Of a stretch of DNA of 64,000 nt, positions 58,567 to 64,000 are shown piece by piece; within the stretch, counting starts at the first letter, position 1, and each line of letters begins with the position of its first letter. The stretch spans positions 1 to 64,000 of the forward strand of contig NZ_AQXQ01000005.1 of NCBI RefSeq assembly GCF_000376865.1. The letters are read 5' to 3'. The DNA is from Thioalkalivibrio sp. ALJ7 (GTDB lineage: Bacteria > Pseudomonadota > Gammaproteobacteria > Ectothiorhodospirales > Ectothiorhodospiraceae). The position numbers were made by a program, and so were the translations under genes. The notes under the pieces were generated by a model. That model was not told the origin of the DNA and made no database searches. It saw only the letters and a list, made by a program, of their open reading frames with translations.

Positions 58567-58589
58567 AAGCCCCGGTCTGGCCGGGGCTT
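58567..58589. terminator. Bidirectional terminator between clpA and infA
   Basis: A 9-bp stem, AAGCCCCGG with CCGGGGCTT, around a 5-base loop. On the minus strand it is followed by TTTTT, so it is a strong terminator for infA. On the plus strand the tail is CTTCTTCG, weaker, for clpA. Confidence 0.8.
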
Positions 58590-58606
58590 CTTCGTGGCCG
58601 AGGGAC

Positions 58607-58825
58607 TTACTTGTTGCGGTAGACGATACGACCCTTGGTCAGATCATAGGGCGTCATCTGCACGATCACCTTGTCACCGCGCAATATCCGGATGTAATGC
58701 TTACGCATTTTTCCGGAGATGTGCGCTGTGATCGTGTGCCCATTTTCGAGCTCCACCCGGAAGGTGGTGTTCGGGAGCGTCTCAACGACGGTACCCTCAA
58801 GCTCGATTTCGTCTTCCTTCGCCAT
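58607..58825 (-). CDS. infA: Translation initiation factor IF-1
   Basis: A 72-residue S1/OB-fold protein that occupies the ribosomal A site during initiation. The sequence starts [19 protein letters not shown] and ends GRIVYRNK, standard for gammaproteobacterial IF-1. GAGAGGG precedes the ATG. It is convergent with clpA, as in Pseudomonas and E. coli, and divergent from fabD. Confidence 0.98.
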   Translation of the reverse strand: MAKEDEIELEGTVVETLPNTTFRVELENGHTITAHISGKMRKHYIRILRGDKVIVQMTPYDLTKGRIVYRNK

Positions 58826-59033
58826 ACAGTCCCTCTCGTATTGAATCAAGGTGGCGACATTATCCGGATGCACCGCCGGAACACAAGTCATGCCGCGGGC
58901 TGCGTTGGTTTCCAGTCGTTCAGGGGCCGCAAATGAATGGGGCCGGGGGCAACCACCCAAGACCTTGGCGGTTTGCCGACCTTTCCCCGACCGCCTACAC
59001 TACGCGCGCTTTCACGCGCGAGATTATTGACGA

Positions 59034-59981
59034 ATGACGATGACTTCTTGGGCCGCCGTATTTCCAGGACAAGGATCCCAGTCCACCGGCATGCTGGCCG
59101 ATCTGGGCGATGATCATGCCATTGTCCGAGACACCTTCCAGGAGGCCTCGGACTGTCTCGACGCCGACCTCTGGAGCTTGTGTCAGCACGGCCCGGTGGA
59201 GCAACTCAACCAGACCGAGTGGACCCAACCGGTGATGCTGGCCGCTGGCGTTGCCACCTGGCGCCTGCTGTGTGAACACACCGATGCACGCCCGCAAGCC
59301 GTGGCCGGCCACAGCCTCGGGGAGTACAGCGCACTGGTCGCTTCCGGCGTGCTCCGTTTCCCGGATGCCGTGCGCCTGGTGGCCGAACGGGCCCACGCGA
59401 TGCAGGCGGCCGTTCCGGAGGGCGAGGGTGCGATGGCGGCCGTCCTCGGACTCGACGACGATGCCGTGCGAGCCCTGTGCGAGACGCATGCGAATGGCGA
59501 GGTCTTGGAAGCGGTCAATCTGAACGCGCCCGGTCAGGTTGTGATCGCTGGCAATGTCGCCGCGGTGGAACGCGCCGTGGGTGCGGCGAAGGATGCCGGT
59601 GCCAAGCGCGCCCTGAAGCTGCCTGTGTCCGTACCCTCTCACTGCGCCCTGATGCGTCCGGCGGCCGAGCGCCTGCAGGCCGCGCTGGACAACACCACCT
59701 TTAACTCGCCTACCATTGCCGTCTGGCAAAATGCGACAGCGGCACCGGCCGAATCCGCGCAGGCGATCAAGGCGAACCTGGCCGCCCAACTCTATCGTCC
59801 GGTACGCTGGGTCGAGACCATCCGCGGATTGCGCGAGCTTGGGACGGGCGTGCAGGTCGAGTGCGGGCCGGGGCGGGTATTGACCGGGCTGGCCAAGCGC
59901 ATCGACCGCGATCTGGAATTGTTCGACGTAGCCGACCGCGACACGCTGCGGGCCACGATCGACCGTCTTGCGGCGAACTGA
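59034..59981 (+). CDS. fabD: Malonyl CoA-acyl carrier protein transacylase
   Basis: A 315-residue enzyme that moves malonyl from CoA to ACP. The nucleophile elbow GHSLGE holds Ser94, and the catalytic His203 is in VPSHCALM. The N-terminus WAAVFPGQGSQ is typical. It heads the fab cluster here; plsX and fabH, which usually precede it, are absent from the 200 bases upstream, where infA is divergent. Confidence 0.97.
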   Translation: MTMTSWAAVFPGQGSQSTGMLADLGDDHAIVRDTFQEASDCLDADLWSLCQHGPVEQLNQTEWTQPVMLAAGVATWRLLCEHTDARPQAVAGHSLGEYSALVASGVLRFPDAVRLVAERAHAMQAAVPEGEGAMAAVLGLDDDAVRALCETHANGEVLEAVNLNAPGQVVIAGNVAAVERAVGAAKDAGAKRALKLPVSVPSHCALMRPAAERLQAALDNTTFNSPTIAVWQNATAAPAESAQAIKANLAAQLYRPVRWVETIRGLRELGTGVQVECGPGRVLTGLAKRIDRDLELFDVADRDTLRATIDRLAAN

Positions 59982-60031
59982 CCGCAAGCGACCGCTCATA
60001 CCGACTATTCAATTACGTAAAGGCGAACCCC

Positions 60032-60769
60032 ATGTCCGACAGCAAACGTGTAGCCCTAGTGACTGGTGCGAGCCGCGGGATTGGCGCGGCCATCGCGCGA
60101 CGCCTGGCTGAACAGGGTCTGCAGGTGGTGGGCACCGCGACCAGCGACGGCGGCGCAGACCGCATCACCGAGGCCCTGCAGGCGTGGGGAGGGCGTGGTA
60201 TCGCGATGGATGTAACCGACGCGGAATCGGTCGCCGCAGGGTTGAAGGCCGTCCAGGAGCAGGAAGGGCCCATCGAAGTGCTCGTGAACAACGCGGGTAT
60301 TACGCGCGACAACCTGTTCATGCGCATGAAGGACGAGGAATGGGATGCGATTATCGAGACCAACCTCTCCGCCGCCGTGCGTCTCACCCAGCGATTGATG
60401 AAGGGCATGATGAAGCTGCGCCGCGGGAGAATCATCCTGATCGGGTCCGTGGTGGGCTCCTCGGGCAACGCCGGGCAGACCAACTACGCTGCGGCCAAGG
60501 CCGGGCTGGCCGGTTTTGCCCGCTCCCTGGCCCGTGAGGTGGGCAGCCGCAACATCACGGTGAACACGGTGGCGCCGGGGTTCATCGATACCGACATGAC
60601 CCGTGAGCTGGGTGATGACACCAAACAGGCCCTGTTGGGCCAGATCCCGCTGGGACGCCTCGGCGCTCCGGAGGAGATTGCTGCCGCGGTGAATTTCCTT
60701 GCGTCAGAGGAGGCCGGGTACATCACCGGCGAGACCATGCACGTGAATGGCGGCATGTTCATGCACTGA
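60032..60769 (+). CDS. fabG: 3-oxoacyl-[acyl-carrier-protein] reductase
   Basis: A 245-residue short-chain dehydrogenase that reduces 3-oxoacyl-ACP with NADPH. The cofactor motif TGASRGIG and NNAG are present. The catalytic Ser139, Tyr152 and Lys156 are in GSVVGSSGNAG and YAAAKAG. The C-terminus, GETMHVNGGMFMH, is typical of FabG. It follows fabD by 50 bases. Confidence 0.97.
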   Translation: MSDSKRVALVTGASRGIGAAIARRLAEQGLQVVGTATSDGGADRITEALQAWGGRGIAMDVTDAESVAAGLKAVQEQEGPIEVLVNNAGITRDNLFMRMKDEEWDAIIETNLSAAVRLTQRLMKGMMKLRRGRIILIGSVVGSSGNAGQTNYAAAKAGLAGFARSLAREVGSRNITVNTVAPGFIDTDMTRELGDDTKQALLGQIPLGRLGAPEEIAAAVNFLASEEAGYITGETMHVNGGMFMH

Positions 60770-60842
60770 TCACGGCGGGTCGGCCGAGGGCCGCCCGCAC
60801 GTCCCGCGGCGCTTATCGCTAGATCGCGGCGGGGCTTTTCTC

Positions 60843-60848
60843 TAGAAT
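60843..60848 (+). promoter_or_regulatory. Possible -10 box of an acpP promoter
   Basis: TAGAAT lies 49 bases before the acpP ATG in a GC-rich gap. A clear -35 is not seen. A separate acpP promoter is known in other bacteria and would fit the high ACP demand. Confidence 0.3.
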
Positions 60849-60897
60849 GGCGGACCTTTCAACGAAGCCGCCTCACACCGAAGGGGATTTCTGAACC

Positions 60898-61137
60898 ATG
60901 AGTAGCATTGAAGAACGCGTCAAGAAAATCGTTGTCGAGCAACTGGGTGTCAAGGAAGAGGACGTGACCAACGCGGCCGCCTTCGTCGACGACCTGGGCG
61001 CCGATTCGCTGGACACGGTGGAACTCGTGATGGCGCTCGAAGAGGAATTCGAGACGGAGATCCCCGACGAGCAGGCGGAGAAGATCACCACCGTGCAGCA
61101 GGCGATCGATTACATCAACGAGCACATGAAGGATTGA
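60898..61137 (+). CDS. acpP: Acyl carrier protein
   Basis: A 79-residue acidic helical protein. The 4'-phosphopantetheine attachment Ser37 is in [18 protein letters not shown], the universal ACP motif. It carries growing acyl chains in fatty-acid synthesis. A hairpin lies in the 111-base gap before fabF. Confidence 0.98.
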   Translation: MSSIEERVKKIVVEQLGVKEEDVTNAAAFVDDLGADSLDTVELVMALEEEFETEIPDEQAEKITTVQQAIDYINEHMKD

Positions 61138-61174
61138 TCCCCTTCGCCTTCGGGCGTTGGGATAGAACGCGAAC

Positions 61175-61200
61175 GGGCCTTCCTGTGCGCAGGGCGGCCC
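61175..61200 (+). terminator. Hairpin between acpP and fabF, possible attenuator
   Basis: GGGCC pairs with GGCCC and, inside, CCTG pairs with CAGG around TGCG. TTCGTCGTTT follows, a weak U-rich tail. Partial termination here would give more acpP than fabF transcript. Confidence 0.5.
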
Positions 61201-61248
61201 TTCGTCGTTTCGCTGACCGCGTATTTCAGTCTTTCGAGGAGAACATCA

Positions 61249-62487
61249 TTGGCTAAACGACGTGTCGTGATTACCGGATTGGGGATTGTCTCCCCGGTCG
61301 GATCCACCATCGACAAGGCCTGGAACAACATCAAGGCCGGCAAAAGCGGCATTTCCTCCATCGATGTATTCGATGCCTCGGAAATGCCGGTAAAGATTTC
61401 CGGCGCCGTCCGGGACTTCGAGGCCAACGACTACGTTCCGACGAAAGACCAGAAGAAGATGGACACCTTCGTCCTGTACGGGATCGCGGCCGGGCTACAG
61501 GCCCTGGACGATTCCGGACTCGAGGTGACCGAGGAGAACGCCGATCGAATCGGAGTCGCGATCGGCTCCGGCATTGGCGGTCTGCCGTACATCGAACGTT
61601 CCTATGGGGCATACCTGAAGGGTGGGGCCCGAAAGATCTCTCCCTTCTTCGTGCCCAGTGCCATCATCAACATGGTGGCGGGCAATCTTTCCATCATGCG
61701 TAACCTGCAGGGGCCGAATATCTCCATCGTCTCGGCCTGTGCGACGGGTACCCACAACATTGGGGACGCCGCGCGCATGATCGCCTATGGCGACGCCGAC
61801 GCAATGGTGGCGGGTGGCGCCGAGATGGCCACCACCCCGCTGGGCATTGGCGGCTTTGCCGCCGCGCGGGCGCTCTCCACGCGCAACGATGACCCGCAAC
61901 GCGCCTCGCGTCCCTGGGATCAGGAACGCGACGGGTTCGTGCTCAGTGACGGGGCCGGCGTGATGATGCTGGAAGAATACGAGCACGCGAAGGCACGCGG
62001 GGCCCATATTTACTGCGAACTGGCCGGGTTCGCCTGGAATGCGGATGCGCATCACATGACACAGCCGATCCAGGATGGCTCGGGTGCCGCCAAGTGCATG
62101 CACCGCGCGCTGAAGGATGCTGGCGTCAATCCGGAAGAGGTCGGGTATATCAATGCCCACGGCACCTCGACCCCGGCCGGCGACCTGGCGGAGACGCAAG
62201 GCTTGAAAAAGGCTTTTGGCGACCATGCCCGCAAACTCCTGGTGAACTCCACCAAGTCGATGACCGGGCATCTTCTCGGGGCTGCCGGGGGCATCGAAGG
62301 CGTCTTTACCGCCCTGGCGCTGCGCGATCAAGTGTCACCGCCGACAATCAACCTGGAAAACCCCAGCGAAGGGTGTGACCTGGATTATGTGGCCAATGAG
62401 GCACGTGACATGAACACCAAGGTCGGCCTGTCCAATTCCTTCGGGTTTGGCGGCACCAACGGCACTCTGGTGTTCCGCAGCATCTGA
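61249..62487 (+). CDS. fabF: 3-oxoacyl-[acyl-carrier-protein] synthase II
   Basis: A 412-residue condensing enzyme for chain elongation. The catalytic Cys164 is in [12 protein letters not shown]; the two His are in [11 protein letters not shown] and [11 protein letters not shown]. The start codon is TTG at 61249, preceded by GAGGAG at good distance; the sequence [10 protein letters not shown] fits the family start. It precedes pabB by 15 bases. Confidence 0.97.
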   Translation: MAKRRVVITGLGIVSPVGSTIDKAWNNIKAGKSGISSIDVFDASEMPVKISGAVRDFEANDYVPTKDQKKMDTFVLYGIAAGLQALDDSGLEVTEENADRIGVAIGSGIGGLPYIERSYGAYLKGGARKISPFFVPSAIINMVAGNLSIMRNLQGPNISIVSACATGTHNIGDAARMIAYGDADAMVAGGAEMATTPLGIGGFAAARALSTRNDDPQRASRPWDQERDGFVLSDGAGVMMLEEYEHAKARGAHIYCELAGFAWNADAHHMTQPIQDGSGAAKCMHRALKDAGVNPEEVGYINAHGTSTPAGDLAETQGLKKAFGDHARKLLVNSTKSMTGHLLGAAGGIEGVFTALALRDQVSPPTINLENPSEGCDLDYVANEARDMNTKVGLSNSFGFGGTNGTLVFRSI

Positions 62488-62502
62488 CGGCGGGTCGCCG
62501 CC

Positions 62503-63852
62503 ATGGCGGTCCATCGGCTGGCCGCCGGGGTCGATCTCGCGACCCTGGCGCAGCGGTTTCCTGAACGCTACCCACACCTGCTTGAATCGGCCCTGATTGG
62601 GCAGGCGCCGGCGCGCTTCTCGATCCTGTTCGCGTTCCCAGGTTGCACGCTGTCGACTGCAGATGGGGACGACGTCCTTGGCGCACTGGACCAAGACCTT
62701 TCAGTCTCCAAGGCGTTGGCGCCGGAATTCGCCGCACATGCCCATCTCCCGTTCCTTGGGGGGTGGTTTATCTATGCCGGGTATGAACTGGCCTGGCGTC
62801 TGGAGCCGGCTTTAGGCCGATGCCGCCCGGACCCATGGCTCCCGGATGCCCTCGTGACCTATTTCCCCGCCGCGGTCATTCGGGATCACCACGAGGACGT
62901 GACGTGGTTTGTCGATGAGGACGCGACAGACCATAGGTTCGAACAGGTGAGCCAGGACCTGTCGATGCTGCAGCAACTGCCCGATACGCTCGACCAGCCG
63001 CTGCCCTCGTTGCGTCTGACGGAAGACAATCCACAGGTCTATCGTGACGCCGTCAGCCGGGCGCTGGAATACATTGTCGCCGGGGACACGTTTCAGGTGA
63101 ATCTCTCGCGCGAATGGCATGGGGTGGCCGAAACTACCCTGGAGCCGGCCGTGCTATACGCGCGTCTACGGGAGGCCAATGCGGCCCCGTTTGCGGCCTG
63201 GCTTCAGTTGCCGGGCGCCGACGTGATCAGCTCATCGCCAGAGCGATTGGTATCGGTAGATGCAGGCATCGTAGAAACGCGGCCCATCGCCGGAACCCGG
63301 CGGCGTGATGCCGACGAAATTGAAGATCAAAAGCTTTTCAGTGAGTTGGCCTTCAACATTAAAGAGCGTGCTGAGCATGTAATGCTGGTGGATCTGGAAC
63401 GTAACGATGTCGGGCGGGTCGCGGAGATTGGTAGCGTCCGGGTCGCCGAACTCATGACCATTGAAAGCTATCGCCGCGTGCATCACATCGTTTCGAGCAT
63501 TGTCGGTCAACTCCGGCCCGGCATCACGGCGGCCGATATCCTGCGCGCGGTCTATCCGGGGGGCACTATTACCGGTTGCCCAAAGATCCGCAGCATGCAG
63601 ATCATCCAGGAACTGGAGGGTCATGCCCCCCGTGGCGCCTATACGGGCGGCTGCGGCTACGTCAGTCGTCACGGAAGGATGGACACCAATATCTTGATCC
63701 GCACGTTGGTGGTGAAAGGCCACGAACTGCGTTTTCGTGCCGGGGCCGGGATCGTCGCCGATTCGGACCCGCAGCGTGAACTGGAGGAGACGCGGCACAA
63801 GGCGCGGGGGCTGGTAGAGGCGCTGCGCGGTGACCGGGAGACGATTGGATGA
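62503..63852 (+). CDS. pabB: Aminodeoxychorismate synthase component I
   Basis: A 449-residue chorismate-using enzyme. The C-terminal chorismate-binding domain shows the family motifs: SSSPERLVSV, ETRPIAGTRRR, LVDLERNDVGRV, and GGTITGCPKIRSMQIIQEL. In folate synthesis it joins glutamine-derived ammonia to chorismate. Unlike E. coli PabB (PIKGT, with a nucleophilic Lys), it has PIAGT, the form common in anthranilate synthases. Its overlap (ATGA) with pabC argues for the PabB role. Confidence 0.88.
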   Translation: MAVHRLAAGVDLATLAQRFPERYPHLLESALIGQAPARFSILFAFPGCTLSTADGDDVLGALDQDLSVSKALAPEFAAHAHLPFLGGWFIYAGYELAWRLEPALGRCRPDPWLPDALVTYFPAAVIRDHHEDVTWFVDEDATDHRFEQVSQDLSMLQQLPDTLDQPLPSLRLTEDNPQVYRDAVSRALEYIVAGDTFQVNLSREWHGVAETTLEPAVLYARLREANAAPFAAWLQLPGADVISSSPERLVSVDAGIVETRPIAGTRRRDADEIEDQKLFSELAFNIKERAEHVMLVDLERNDVGRVAEIGSVRVAELMTIESYRRVHHIVSSIVGQLRPGITAADILRAVYPGGTITGCPKIRSMQIIQELEGHAPRGAYTGGCGYVSRHGRMDTNILIRTLVVKGHELRFRAGAGIVADSDPQRELEETRHKARGLVEALRGDRETIG

Positions 63853-64000
63853 TCCTGATTAATGGGGAGCCAGGAATGGCCATCCGAGCGCAGGACCGGG
63901 GCTTGCTGCTGGGTGACGGTCTGTTCGAGACCCTGCGCGTGCAGGCTGGACGTCCCCAGTTATGGCGCTATCACTGGCAACGCCTGACGCAGGGCCTGAA
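63849..64000 (+). CDS. pabC: Aminodeoxychorismate lyase, N-terminal part (3' end outside window)
   Basis: The first 50 residues of a PLP-dependent class IV aminotransferase-fold protein. The stretch AQDRGLLLGDGLFETLRV is the hallmark of PabC and branched-chain aminotransferases; the short MILINGE start and context with pabB favour PabC, which releases 4-aminobenzoate from aminodeoxychorismate. Its ATG overlaps the pabB stop by 4 bases. The rest of the gene is outside the window. Confidence 0.9.
   Translation, partial: MILINGEPGMAIRAQDRGLLLGDGLFETLRVQAGRPQLWRYHWQRLTQGL

Overview
The window is a contiguous piece of a GC-rich gammaproteobacterial chromosome. Gene content (FlaG/FliD/FliS/FliT flagellar filament block, RelA, NsrR, RoxA, MnmC, LemA/M48 pair, the nudJ-mnmA-hflD and clpS-clpA-infA neighbourhoods) fits a free-living, motile member of the Chromatiales/Ectothiorhodospiraceae, perhaps close to Thioalkalivibrio. 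That placement is inferred from gene order and protein style, not from a search. No rRNA, CRISPR array, prophage or complete insertion sequence was seen. There are two tRNAs, one short non-autonomous mobile element (MITE-like) and one clear pseudogene.

Layout. 1-4.7 kb: flagellar filament genes, with the end of one flagellin, flaG, a second flagellin with a sigma-28 promoter, fliD, fliS and fliT. 4.9-7.1 kb: relA on the minus strand. 7.2-15.2 kb: a long plus-strand run with an alpha/beta hydrolase, a chorismatase (XanB2/Hyg5/FkbO family), a UbiE-like methyltransferase, a broken DUF167 gene, pyrC, a TspO-like membrane protein, a DnaJC28-domain protein, a radical SAM protein, DUF432 and an MscS channel. 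15.2-17.4 kb: nsrR followed by a secreted ExeM/NucH nuclease on the minus strand, divergent from a chemoreceptor. 19.0-27.1 kb: an UppP-like protein, the ybbP-ybbA ABC system divergent from tesA, tRNA-Arg(CCU), an HPP-family membrane protein and motAB. 27.2-32.4 kb: lemA, an M48 protease, tRNA-Leu(UAA) and a membrane diguanylate cyclase. 32.4-38 kb: mnmC, an M23 peptidase and an ABC-2 transporter split by the MITE. 38-46 kb: a leucyl aminopeptidase, glutamate dehydrogenase, dusA, roxA-purB and fumC.

46.1-54.4 kb: a minus-strand run nudJ-mnmA-hflD-acnA followed by an unknown protein, an HDOD protein and a GGDEF-EAL protein. 54.5-58.8 kb: icd, clpS and clpA, with infA convergent. 59.0-64.0 kb: fabD-fabG-acpP-fabF followed by pabB and the start of pabC, linking fatty-acid and folate synthesis.

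Themes. Motility (filament, stator, chemoreceptor), c-di-GMP turnover (two GGDEF proteins, one with EAL), chorismate use (chorismatase, PabB/PabC) and TCA-cycle enzymes (acnA, icd, fumC) recur. The points I rate most worth checking are: the chorismatase-methyltransferase pair, a possible aryl-polyene pigment or quinone head-group module; the MITE that supplies the stop codon of an ABC ATPase; an UppP homologue lacking a catalytic glutamate; the NsrR-nuclease pair; and a DUF167 gene with two frameshifts.
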